Shown here: positions 18,210 through 26,338 of the stretch, piece by piece
Position numbering within the stretch: the first letter of the stretch is position 1
Layout: each line of letters opens with the position of its first letter
Source: Candidatus Thorarchaeota archaeon
GTDB taxonomy: Archaea > Asgardarchaeota > Thorarchaeia > Thorarchaeales > Thorarchaeaceae
Length of the DNA stretch: 64,000 nucleotides
Direction: 5' to 3'
Assembly: GCA_008080745.1 (NCBI GenBank)
Contig: SHMX01000006.1
Span: 1 to 64,000, forward strand
The notes under the pieces: model-generated
The model's database searches: none
Told to the model about the DNA's origin: nothing
The model's input: the letters and a program-made list of their open reading frames with translations, nothing else
Made by a program: the position numbers and the translations under genes

Positions 18210-19496
18210 CTATCTAAGAGATACTATAGCCAGACTATGTGCCTCTGCCAACTTACCAATATCCTTGATAGGTTTAGAACCATACAATTCTAAACCAGCT
18301 AATTCATAGAGTCTGGTGAGTTCTGAAAGATTCTTTCTGGAATTAACAACATCATACAACTCATCACGGCCTAATTCATACCGAGAGGCCTCTTCAATTA
18401 GATACTCACAATTATCCCAAATTTTCTGGAGAATCAAGAGTAATGGTTTGGATTGAGCAATGAGCTTGTAGTCTTCTGGATATTTTTGTCTTGCAATTTT
18501 CAGATACATTTGGGTATAGAGCATGAATTTCAGTAGCCTATGAGTTATACTGGGAGAATCAGAAGGCATTTGATCAATCAGTCGCAGCGTTGTTCTGAGA
18601 CCTCGACAATATGCATTTAATTCATTCAATACCGATTGGAAATCCTGTTTTCCTGAATGGCCCAGATACTCTGAATCGAAATCATCACGATCATCCAGCG
18701 CCTGAAGAATCTCTTGGCGATAGAATAGGCTTCTGGGGATACTACAACCGATAGCATGGTCATCAATAAGATAGATGTATCCCGACCCACCTTCAGGTAT
18801 GCGTAGGTGTTTATCACGAATAACATATTGAATTGTTGAACCAACATGTGTCAATTCATGTACGAGGGTCTCAGAGTTCATAACCAAATCATCAGTTGAA
18901 TCAACGAACATCAGAAAGACGTCTGGTTCCATCATACCAATCTTTACCGCAATCCAGTATCCTTGTTCATCTCTAGTGTCCAAAGCATCGAGAACACTCT
19001 CAGCCCAATCTATTTTATCAGATGAGTCGGTCTTCTTTTTTAGAAGCTTGATCAGTTTCTTTCGTTCAGAAGATGAAACCGAATAGTCACCTACAGACTT
19101 CAAAGGTTTAGGTTCAGAGCTGAAGGTTGGTTCACCACCATCTATCATTGGAAGACCGTCTTCTATCACTTTCCCTACACAATAACCAGGGAAATGATAG
19201 TTGCCCTTCTTGTCAACAGCAAATACATAATAGCTATAGGAGGTCTTGGGTTCTACCTCTCGATCCACTAACATGGTAGCTGAATCATCAAGCGTAAAGA
19301 TGAACAGTTCATTGAAATCACCGCTTCCTTCGATTAACTCGGAACAACCTGTCTTATAGTCATATGTCATTGATCGGAAGACTTTCCATTCTTTGATCTT
19401 CACATCATCCTTAGGTGGGCGGAAAGAAATGAAAGCACCCTCTTTTCTGGTTCGGATTTTTGTAGGCCGAAGCGATTCATTTGGATATCTTACCAT
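18210..19496 (-). CDS. Fn3-like domain protein with HExxH motif
   Basis: 428 residues. The N-terminal ~130 residues form a domain nearly duplicated in the preceding gene: S-L-R-P-T, F-R-P-P-K, a conserved E-W-x-x-x-R-S-x-T-Y-D-Y-K block and a Y-S-Y-Y-V-F-A-V-D strand like an Fn3 module. The C-terminal ~290 residues are alpha-rich and contain H-E-L-T-H, the zinc site of gluzincin-type metallopeptidases, within E-T-L-V-H-E-L-T-H-V. The usual third ligand is not certain. No signal peptide is visible, so it is probably cytosolic. The ATG lies nine bases after the stop of the paralogous upstream gene, so the two are an operon. The peptidase role is inference. Confidence 0.65.
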   Translation of the reverse strand: MVRYPNESLRPTKIRTRKEGAFISFRPPKDDVKIKEWKVFRSMTYDYKTGCSELIEGSGDFNELFIFTLDDSATMLVDREVEPKTSYSYYVFAVDKKGNYHFPGYCVGKVIEDGLPMIDGGEPTFSSEPKPLKSVGDYSVSSSERKKLIKLLKKKTDSSDKIDWAESVLDALDTRDEQGYWIAVKIGMMEPDVFLMFVDSTDDLVMNSETLVHELTHVGSTIQYVIRDKHLRIPEGGSGYIYLIDDHAIGCSIPRSLFYRQEILQALDDRDDFDSEYLGHSGKQDFQSVLNELNAYCRGLRTTLRLIDQMPSDSPSITHRLLKFMLYTQMYLKIARQKYPEDYKLIAQSKPLLLILQKIWDNCEYLIEEASRYELGRDELYDVVNSRKNLSELTRLYELAGLELYGSKPIKDIGKLAEAHSLAIVSLR

Positions 19497-19504
19497 TTTA
19501 AGAC

Positions 19505-19885
19505 CTACTTGAAAGTGGGTTCTCCGCCATCAGCCATTGGTAAGCCGTCTTCGAGAATCTTGCCTACGCAATAGCTCGGAAAATACAGGTCTCCATTTTC
19601 ATCAACTGCAAATACATAGTAAGAATATCTTTTTCCTTCCTCAGCCTCTTTATCCACGTACATAGTTTTAGTAGAGTCTATTGTAAAAGTTTTCAAGTCG
19701 TCGAAATCACTGCCACTCTCAATCAGTTTGGAACAAGGGGACTTGTAATCATAAGTTAATGAACGATAGATTCTCCATTCTTTTATTGAATCCACTCCCT
19801 TGGGTGGACGAAAGGATACATAAGCTCCTTCTTTGCGAATTCGAACGTTGGTAGGTCTCAAAGATTCGTCTGGATAGTTAGTCAT
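19505..19885 (-). CDS. Single-domain Fn3-like paralog of the next gene
   Basis: 126 residues from the ATG at 19885, which has GGAG nine bases upstream; a GTG at 19900 would add five residues. It is a full-length match to the N-terminal domain of the downstream protein (18210-19496), including the closing G-L-P-M-x-D-G-G-E-P-T-F, after which this gene stops. It therefore arose by tandem duplication of the domain. The function of the domain is unknown. Confidence 0.7.
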   Translation of the reverse strand: MTNYPDESLRPTNVRIRKEGAYVSFRPPKGVDSIKEWRIYRSLTYDYKSPCSKLIESGSDFDDLKTFTIDSTKTMYVDKEAEEGKRYSYYVFAVDENGDLYFPSYCVGKILEDGLPMADGGEPTFK

Positions 19886-20050
19886 AGGATATATCTCCAC
19901 TTCTCACTCTAGGTCGGTTATGCCTCTCTAAACAAAATAAGGATTTATCCGACGAATTAGTAATATTTTAGATTCCTTTACTACACGAATAAAAGAAGAT
20001 GTTTGTCAAGAAATATTAGTCATAAAAACCATGAGCAATGTGATGTAATT

Positions 20051-20749
20051 ATGAGTCAAGTGCGAATGCAACACGACAAGAAATCATTTTCCATATTTGT
20101 GGTCATAGCAGTTGTATTTCTTTCGCTACTGTTCATTCAGCTTGCAGGAGCTGTATTCATCCAGATTGGTATTCCAGCTTGGCTAGCATTTCTTATAGTT
20201 CCAGGTTCCTTACTTGGGAGTCTTGTTAATATTCCAATCTATACCATAGAATCGGATTCTGCACCTTGTGATGCCAAAGAATACAAACAGGTATGGCTAA
20301 TAACCTATCACATCGTTGGATCAGAATGTCCAGGAGAAACGATTGTCAGTATCAATCTGGGTGGCGCTGTTATCCCAGCAGTAGTAAGCGGATATCTTAT
20401 TTTTGTTAATCTGGCAGGTATTATCCCAATTCTTCTAGCAATTAGTATAGTTGCAATCTTTGTAAGAGCAATAGCTAAAGTCGATCCCGATATTGGAATC
20501 ATGACACCAGCCCTACTACCTCCACTTGCAGCTGCACTCATGACTATGATTGTAATGAGTTTATTTCCAATAGGAATTAATGCTTATGCTATTGCATATA
20601 TCTCAGGAACTCTAGGTACCTTAATTGGAGCGGATCTGTTGAATGCTCATAGATTTGATGAATTTAAAACGGATCAGGTATCAATCGGTGGAGCAGGTAC
20701 TTGGGATGGTGTATTTTTAACGGGAATTATTGCGGTATTTCTCGTATAA
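20051..20749 (+). CDS. DUF1614 family membrane protein
   Basis: 232 residues with about six or seven hydrophobic helices. Features I associate with DUF1614 are G-S-L-V-N-I-P-I, the L-G-G-A-V-I-P-A strand, G-T-L-I-G-A-D-L-L-N and the closing G-G-A-G-T-W-D-G-V-F-L-T-G-I-I-A-V. The family is archaeal and bacterial with unknown function. I start at ATG 20051; a TTG at 20003 would add 16 polar residues. It converges with the three small membrane-protein genes on the other strand. Confidence 0.8.
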   Translation: MSQVRMQHDKKSFSIFVVIAVVFLSLLFIQLAGAVFIQIGIPAWLAFLIVPGSLLGSLVNIPIYTIESDSAPCDAKEYKQVWLITYHIVGSECPGETIVSINLGGAVIPAVVSGYLIFVNLAGIIPILLAISIVAIFVRAIAKVDPDIGIMTPALLPPLAAALMTMIVMSLFPIGINAYAIAYISGTLGTLIGADLLNAHRFDEFKTDQVSIGGAGTWDGVFLTGIIAVFLV

Positions 20750-20780
20750 GAAGTTGAGAGAAGAAAGGAGTTTTCTTCCT

Positions 20781-21110
20781 CTAACTCTCGCCTTTCTTCT
20801 TGTAGGTATCGGTCTTCTCGCGTTCTTCTTTTTTACCCATAGGAAGAGGTCCTTTCCCAGATGTTTCTTGTCCAGCTCGATGTGAATCATCTGTCGGGTA
20901 AGAACTGGAAGATACACCAGTTCCTGTTGGATCTGGACTTTTTCTATCGGGACTTCTTGCAATAGTTTCTGTGTGAAGATGACCTGCATGCATCGCACGA
21001 CGAATTAGAAAACCAGCTACGAAGATAGCTACTAGTACTGCTGCAAGAGCTATAACTAAAAATGCGAATGAAGAGGGATCGAATATAGGGGATGGATCAA
21101 ATGGTTGCAT
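20781..21110 (-). CDS. Single-pass small membrane protein (tandem family, copy 1)
   Basis: 109 residues: a short N-terminus, one helix (~15-37) and a hydrophilic tail of ~70 residues. The tail contains P-D-P-T-G-T-G-V-S-S-S-S-Y-P-T-D-D-S and then K-G-P-L-P-M-G-K-K-E-E-R-E-K-T-D-T. The same P-D-P-x-G-x-G, S-Y-P-Y-D-x-S and G-K-K elements occur in the two following genes. No known family. The tail should be cytosolic by the positive-inside rule. GGGGTGAG lies upstream of the ATG. Confidence 0.65.
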   Translation of the reverse strand: MQPFDPSPIFDPSSFAFLVIALAAVLVAIFVAGFLIRRAMHAGHLHTETIARSPDRKSPDPTGTGVSSSSYPTDDSHRAGQETSGKGPLPMGKKEEREKTDTYKKKGES

Positions 21111-21198
21111 ACATACAGATTCTCACCCCATGTTATAAATCTTAACAATGTTGAAGAATTTAGGAATTCTTAAGGAATAGCTAAGATTCTCATTTGAC

Positions 21199-21483
21199 TT
21201 AGTCCTCACTGTATCTGCGATGTGTTTCAGTCTTTTTACGGTCCTTCTTTTTGCCTATTGGAAATCCACCCTTATCAGAAGCACGATACATTGGTGAGTA
21301 TGACTCATCATAAGGATATGAACCTGATAAGGCACCACTACCTTTAGGATCAGGTTGTCCTGGTTGACCAATCCGGGTTACTTTACGAGAATCGTATGGA
21401 TTCTGACGCATCAGCCAGATAAATAGCACTAACACCAGCCCAGCCATAACTAAAATGAATGTTCCTGCGAATTCTATTTGCAT
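21199..21483 (-). CDS. Single-pass small membrane protein (tandem family, copy 2)
   Basis: 94 residues with a helix at ~6-25 and a basic/polar tail carrying P-D-P-K-G-S-G-A-L-S-G-S-Y-P-Y-D-E-S-Y and G-F-P-I-G-K-K-K-D-R-K-K-T-E-T. It is clearly related to the flanking genes 20781-21110 and 21549-21812. Function is unknown. The conserved Pro/Gly/Ser/Tyr motif may be a docking site for a common partner; this is inference. Confidence 0.65.
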   Translation of the reverse strand: MQIEFAGTFILVMAGLVLVLFIWLMRQNPYDSRKVTRIGQPGQPDPKGSGALSGSYPYDESYSPMYRASDKGGFPIGKKKDRKKTETHRRYSED

Positions 21484-21548
21484 TGTTATACGAACTTATC
21501 CTATAATGAAATAAAGTTATTCAAAACTTATAATGCTTATTCGGAAAT

Positions 21549-21812
21549 TTAGAAATTTTTGTCCTTAACATCTTTTACAGGGTTTGGGTTCACTTCATCA
21601 CAATAACGTAGAGCTGGATGATATGAATCACCGTATGGAGAGGAACCGGATAGAGCACTTCTACTTCGGGGATCTGGCTTCTTTAATAGATATTCAAGAT
21701 TCCTTGAGGTTGTGCTTTCTTGTTCCTGACGATTTATCAAAACACATAGAAACACTGTAATTGCAACAATGAAGATTACCACGGGTCCAGCAATATCAAC
21801 CTGCATATTCAT
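21549..21812 (-). CDS. Single-pass small membrane protein (tandem family, copy 3)
   Basis: 87 residues starting at ATG 21812, which has AAGGA nine bases upstream. There is one helix (~5-25), then P-D-P-R-S-R-S-A-L-S-G-S-S-P-Y-G-D-S-Y-H. It is shorter than its two paralogs and lacks their G-K-K end. It follows the carotenoid cluster on the same strand, ~100 bp after cruF, and may be cotranscribed with it. Confidence 0.6.
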   Translation of the reverse strand: MNMQVDIAGPVVIFIVAITVFLCVLINRQEQESTTSRNLEYLLKKPDPRSRSALSGSSPYGDSYHPALRYCDEVNPNPVKDVKDKNF

Positions 21813-21913
21813 GTGATTATTCCTTAGATAGTTGAAAAATATTTTCAAATAACTACGGTTGAAACCTATCCAAGTATTCGCCCATTTACATCCAGATTTA
21901 CTTTAATCAAAAA

Positions 21914-22696
21914 TCAAATTTTAGATATATGGAATATAATATAGTAACCCAGAAGGATAATCATACCAATTCCGATTAGAACAGGAATCCAAAGACCAGT
22001 CCAAAATGAGAAACCTGTCCAAAATGCAATACTTACAAGAAGACTGCTTGAAACATCAGCATTGATATCTTCAGAAATCCAAATATTCTCTGCCACTAAT
22101 AGATGCATCATTACGGAAGCAATCAGTGCTGTAAGAAACCAACCAGCGTAATTAGAAAGCGGAATCCCATAGTAGGGACCTGGTTCTCCCCAGACCCATA
22201 TATTCAGCACTACCGCTGCTGGATCAAGAATCAAATCAACTATCACAAGTAGTAATGCACTTAGGGGTATTGCGAGAACTGCCTTCTTACTCAATTTGTT
22301 TGCAATTGTTATAGAACCTAATACGAGTGGGGCAAATGCAAAAGAAACACTCCATGGAACAAGGTCAAGAATCTTGAATCCCATCTGGTCTGTGTATTCA
22401 AACGGTCCATAAGGAAAACCTGTGATTATCCCTATAGCTTCTATAATAATGGGAAATATACTGAAAAGTGTAATAATTAGAATTGCGCGAATGGGCGTTG
22501 TCCAACGATACAGGAAGAAATAGGAGGGCAATGCAATAGCTACTATGAAAAGAGCTGATACCCATGTGGCTTGCTCCCCAATGGGTACATTAGCAACTAA
22601 CCAGCTTACAAAGAAGAACACTACGGAAAAGATAGTTATGAATAATTTCTTAGTTCCCTCTACAGGATCTCTGTAGATTGACTTGATGCGTTCCAT
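21914..22696 (-). CDS. cruF: CruF-type carotenoid hydratase (bisanhydrobacterioruberin hydratase)
   Basis: 260-residue polytopic membrane protein of the CruF/DUF422 family, which adds water to end groups of acyclic carotenoids and makes bacterioruberin in haloarchaea. Visible family signatures are G-F-P-Y-G-P-F-E-Y-T, L-V-P-W-S-V-S-F-A-F-A-P, the D-P-A-A-V motif with I-W-V-W, and G-x-Y-Y-G-I-P-L-S-N-Y-A-G-W. About seven helices are expected. The ATG at 22696 overlaps the stop of the preceding lyeJ gene in TAATG, with GGGGG a few bases upstream, so translation is coupled. The reaction is assigned by family and context. Confidence 0.88.
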   Translation of the reverse strand: MERIKSIYRDPVEGTKKLFITIFSVVFFFVSWLVANVPIGEQATWVSALFIVAIALPSYFFLYRWTTPIRAILIITLFSIFPIIIEAIGIITGFPYGPFEYTDQMGFKILDLVPWSVSFAFAPLVLGSITIANKLSKKAVLAIPLSALLLVIVDLILDPAAVVLNIWVWGEPGPYYGIPLSNYAGWFLTALIASVMMHLLVAENIWISEDINADVSSSLLVSIAFWTGFSFWTGLWIPVLIGIGMIILLGYYIIFHISKI

Positions 22697-23565
22697 TAGA
22701 ATACCCCCATGAGTGGTAGACCTACTGCAAAGAATAGAACCATTCCAAAAATTCCTGTATAAATAGGAAAGTACCAATATGATTTCTCTACGCTAACTGA
22801 TGGTTGAATCAACAAGTAGAGTGGAATAAGCGGATATATGAACATCATGAGATTCCATGGAGCATACCATGGTGGATACCAAGGTGCCATGAATGTAAGA
22901 ATTATCGCAAAAAGTAACCAGAAGATAAAACACAATATCAGAGACAGCCTTTTTCCCATAATAACTGCAGTCGTTTTGATGTCGGCTTTGGTATCAGCTT
23001 CTATATCAGGAATTGCTGAAAACAGTTGCATTGCTGAAGTCCAGAAGAAAGCGGCAAGAAGTGGAAGGGGTGGTGGGATAATGGATGTAACTTGATAATA
23101 TGCTAGTAATGCAGGAATAACGTACAGAAAATTAGAAGCAAAATCAAGTATTGGTACAGCTTTGAATCTGAAGGGTTTTACACTATACATTATCGATAAT
23201 GACATCCAGCTAGCAAAAAGCAGAATAGCGGTTATATCGGGCTGGAAAGCCATCAGTACAAAACCATAGATGAATGAGAGTGCAACTAAAGTATAGAGCT
23301 TTAGTTTATCCCTTTCAGCAGCACGATATTCTTTCTCATCTTTCTTAGGATTGAACATATCTGTATCTTTGTCAGAAATGTCATTGACACCATAGAGTAA
23401 AATGTTGGCTGGAATCATGAAGTAGAATAGATGTGCAATAAAGTAAGAATCCATTAACTGACTAATACTGGTGATTCCAATGATGTAGCCAATTAGGTAG
23501 GTACCTCCCAGATACAGCCAGAAACGTATCCGAGAAACTTTGAATGCTAGTCGAAAGATGTTCAT
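22696..23565 (-). CDS. lyeJ: Lycopene elongase (UbiA prenyltransferase family)
   Basis: 289-residue integral membrane prenyltransferase of the UbiA superfamily. The first metal-binding motif N-D-x-x-D-x-x-x-D is at 61-69 and the second, P-D-x-E-A-D-x-x-A-D, near 195. Lying between crtI and cruF, it most likely adds C5 units to lycopene ends to start C50 carotenoid synthesis, as lycopene elongase does in haloarchaea. Around nine helices are expected. It shares an operon with cruF (one-base overlap) and with the desaturase 30 bp upstream. Another UbiA substrate such as a quinone precursor is possible but less likely here. Confidence 0.88.
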   Translation of the reverse strand: MNIFRLAFKVSRIRFWLYLGGTYLIGYIIGITSISQLMDSYFIAHLFYFMIPANILLYGVNDISDKDTDMFNPKKDEKEYRAAERDKLKLYTLVALSFIYGFVLMAFQPDITAILLFASWMSLSIMYSVKPFRFKAVPILDFASNFLYVIPALLAYYQVTSIIPPPLPLLAAFFWTSAMQLFSAIPDIEADTKADIKTTAVIMGKRLSLILCFIFWLLFAIILTFMAPWYPPWYAPWNLMMFIYPLIPLYLLIQPSVSVEKSYWYFPIYTGIFGMVLFFAVGLPLMGVF

Positions 23566-23595
23566 GATAGTGACGTACCTACTTGGAAGGTCTAT

Positions 23596-25065
23596 TTATT
23601 CTTTCATCTCCTCATAAATCAAATCAGCTACAATCTCTGCAGAGATGAGTGCCATTGGTACACCTATCCCTGGGTGTGTGTACTGTCCCACATAGAATAG
23701 GTTGTCTACCTTCTTACTCTTGTGACTTGGTCTAAAGAATGCAGACTGCCAAAATGAGTGTGTAAGTCCTACAGCGGTTCCTCGATAGGCATTATAAGCT
23801 TCGGAAAAATCATCCAGAGTAAACACACGTTGTACTATGATCGAGTCGCGGATATTTGTCTTCAGCACCTTCTCTATGTGATCTACCATTTTATTGAAAT
23901 ATGACTCGCGAATCTCTGGAGTATCCTCAATTCCTGGAGCTAAGGGTACTGTCACAAAGATATTCTCATGATTTGGTGGGGCAACAGAAGAATCCGACTT
24001 TGATGTGCAACACAAGTAGTAAGCAGGTTTGTCAGGCCATTGTGGATTTTCAAATATTTGCTCAAAATGTTCGACCCAATCATGGTCTAGAATTACATTG
24101 TGGTGAGTAAGGTTATCTATGGTCTTATTGAGGCCGACATACATAACATAAGCTGAGGGGGCTATGGTCTTCTTCTCCCAGTATCCTATGTCATAAGTTT
24201 TGTACTTTTCCGGAATATAATTTATTTCAACATGAGGATAATCTGCATTGACTACAACTACGCCAGCCTCCATCTCACCATTATTTGTTATAATTCGATG
24301 TACTCGACCATCAGATATCTGTAAATCAGTTACTTCGGTACCATATTTTATACTACCACCATGCTGTTCTGTCAGGGCAACTAGCCCCTCTACTATCTTA
24401 CCCATACCACCCATCGGATACCAAACACCCAGATTATAGTCGATATGAGAAATCATGGAATAAAGAGCTGGGGTGTTCTTGGGATTGCCTCCCAGAAATA
24501 CGATAGTATATTGTAGGATTTTTTGTACTCGTTCATCATCAAAGTATTTTCGAATGAGTTTATCCATATTTGAGAGAATTGAGAGTTTCCAGCCTGCAGC
24601 CATAAGTTTTGGACTTAGCATAGACCGTAACCCTGAGAGATCTTCATACATGAGACCCTCCATTAGGTAATCGTATTTATCCTGAGCCTGTTTTAGATAG
24701 TCTTCAAATTTTTCAGCACCATTATCTTCAAGTCTATCGAATAATTCCTTATTCTTCTCTAAATCTGCAGAGATATCAATCACTTCATGATCTGGGAAGA
24801 AGAATCGATAAGATGGATCTAATCGTACCAATTCGTAGAAATCACTCACCTTTTTTCCAAAGAGATCAAAATAATGTTCGAATACTTCAGGCATTAAATA
24901 CCATGAAGGTCCCATATCAAATACGAATCCATCTTTTGCCCAAATTCGGGCTCTTCCACCAGGTTCTTGATTTTTCTCAAGAACTGTTACATTATGTCCT
25001 TCTAGGGCTAACAGTGCCGCAGTGGCAAGACCTCCAACTCCAGCGCCAACTATCTTCACATCCAT
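23596..25065 (-). CDS. crtI: Phytoene desaturase family carotenoid oxidoreductase (first copy)
   Basis: 489-residue FAD enzyme of the CrtI/CrtD/CrtN family. The N-terminus has V-G-A-G-V-G-G-L-A followed by the E-K-N-Q-E-P-G-G-R-A motif. The C-terminus has V-G-Q-Y-T-H-P-G-I-G-V-P, the family FAD-binding signature. The family desaturates phytoene to lycopene or introduces 3,4 double bonds in C50 precursors (CrtD). As the window has two family members, one may be CrtI and the other CrtD; lying in the lyeJ-cruF operon, this one is the better CrtD candidate. ATG 25065 is used; a GTG at 25077 would add four residues. It is transcribed divergently from crtB. Confidence 0.9.
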   Translation of the reverse strand: MDVKIVGAGVGGLATAALLALEGHNVTVLEKNQEPGGRARIWAKDGFVFDMGPSWYLMPEVFEHYFDLFGKKVSDFYELVRLDPSYRFFFPDHEVIDISADLEKNKELFDRLEDNGAEKFEDYLKQAQDKYDYLMEGLMYEDLSGLRSMLSPKLMAAGWKLSILSNMDKLIRKYFDDERVQKILQYTIVFLGGNPKNTPALYSMISHIDYNLGVWYPMGGMGKIVEGLVALTEQHGGSIKYGTEVTDLQISDGRVHRIITNNGEMEAGVVVVNADYPHVEINYIPEKYKTYDIGYWEKKTIAPSAYVMYVGLNKTIDNLTHHNVILDHDWVEHFEQIFENPQWPDKPAYYLCCTSKSDSSVAPPNHENIFVTVPLAPGIEDTPEIRESYFNKMVDHIEKVLKTNIRDSIIVQRVFTLDDFSEAYNAYRGTAVGLTHSFWQSAFFRPSHKSKKVDNLFYVGQYTHPGIGVPMALISAEIVADLIYEEMKE

Positions 25066-25177
25066 GTTTAAACACACACCTTAACAATCTCTAATAGAAT
25101 CCTTCATCCCTAATAACCTAATTGTTCAAATTCAAAAATTTTATCGGAAAGTTTTAGAAAACCGTCAAATTAGAGAA

Positions 25178-25195
25178 CGATATTCGTCAATATCG
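25178..25195. promoter_or_regulatory. Palindrome in the divergent carotenoid promoter
   Basis: CGATATT (25178-25184) and AATATCG (25189-25195) are perfect inverted repeats with a 4-base spacer. The site lies in the 235-bp gap between the divergent desaturase and phytoene synthase genes, about 17 bp upstream of a TATA-like TATTTAATAA at ~25212-25221. Its position and symmetry suit a dimeric regulator controlling both directions. Confidence 0.5.
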
Positions 25196-25300
25196 AAAGG
25201 GAACTAACCAACTATTTAATAATACGAAAGTTATAAGATTCGCACTATATTAGGAGAAAAAATCAGGGAATAATTCATTATTTGATGGAGGATTCAAATA

Positions 25301-26305
25301 ATGGGGTGTCCAAAAAGGTGTGTGCAAGTGTTTAGTGATTACAAGGCCCATCTCACAGTGCTGCCTTCGCAGATTGAGATAATAGAAGAAATAGAACAAG
25401 ATAATTTAGAACATGCTTATGACTATTCATTGAACCTATTCAAGTTACATGCAAAGTCATTCTACTTCGCATCAAGGTATTTGGAGGAAAAAGAACGAAG
25501 AGCGTTTGCAGCGCTCTATGGATTTTGTAGATTAGCAGACGATTTTGTAGATGAGATAAATCTTGAAATTTCGGAGATAGATAAGGAATTAGACATTCTC
25601 AAAGATATGACATCAGGACTTGCCAAAGGCAAGACATACAATCATCCGTTGTTTCTTGCTTTTGGAGATACCATGATTAGATATAAGATTCCTGTCAGGT
25701 ATTTACATGAACTCATTGAAGGAGTTCGTATGGATGTAAATCTAGATGAAATTAAAACTGAGAAAGAATTGGAGAAATATTGTTATCACGTAGCATCAAC
25801 AGTTGGTCTCATGATGTGTCATATATGGGGAAGTACTCGAAGAGATACATTAGAAAGAGCTGCTGACCTTGGACATGCATTACAGCTTACTAACATCCTC
25901 AGGGATGTTGCTGAAGACTATGATAATGGTAGAATATACATACCTTTGGAAACCAGAGAATTGTTTCGAGTCACAGCTAATGAGTTTGAACTTCGTGAGG
26001 TACGACCTAATTTTCAGAGGTTAATTGAACATGAGATTCATCGAGCAAGAACTCTTTATGCTAGATCTGAAGTTGGTATACCCGATTTACCTCCAGCGGG
26101 ACAATTCACAGTAAAAGTTGCGTCTAGAGTATATGCATCCATTATGTCCGAAATCGAGAAGATGGACTATCAAGTTTTCAAGAAACGTGCAATTGTTCCC
26201 AAATGGAAGAAAATCTGGATAGCTTATCGCGTTCGTTCGGAGTATTTAAGAGAGAAAAAGGCTTACGAGCGAAAAATGGCGGATGGGATTAGACAGATCG
26301 CATAG
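25301..26305 (+). CDS. crtB: Phytoene synthase
   Basis: 334 residues. It condenses two geranylgeranyl diphosphates to phytoene, the first committed carotenoid step. The trans-isoprenyl diphosphate synthase signatures are visible: S-F-Y-F-A-S, then L-A-D-D-F-V-D-E with the first Asp-rich motif at 80-84, and L-T-N-I-L-R-D-V-A-E-D with the second at 202-206. GGAGG lies nine bases before the ATG. The ~50 residues before the conserved fold are somewhat longer than in many members. Transcribed with the second desaturase (gap 33 bp). No geranylgeranyl diphosphate synthase gene is nearby; the precursor would come from ether-lipid synthesis. Confidence 0.93.
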   Translation: MGCPKRCVQVFSDYKAHLTVLPSQIEIIEEIEQDNLEHAYDYSLNLFKLHAKSFYFASRYLEEKERRAFAALYGFCRLADDFVDEINLEISEIDKELDILKDMTSGLAKGKTYNHPLFLAFGDTMIRYKIPVRYLHELIEGVRMDVNLDEIKTEKELEKYCYHVASTVGLMMCHIWGSTRRDTLERAADLGHALQLTNILRDVAEDYDNGRIYIPLETRELFRVTANEFELREVRPNFQRLIEHEIHRARTLYARSEVGIPDLPPAGQFTVKVASRVYASIMSEIEKMDYQVFKKRAIVPKWKKIWIAYRVRSEYLREKKAYERKMADGIRQIA

Positions 26306-26338
26306 AATTTCTATGATTTCTCAGGAGGGAGAAATAGA

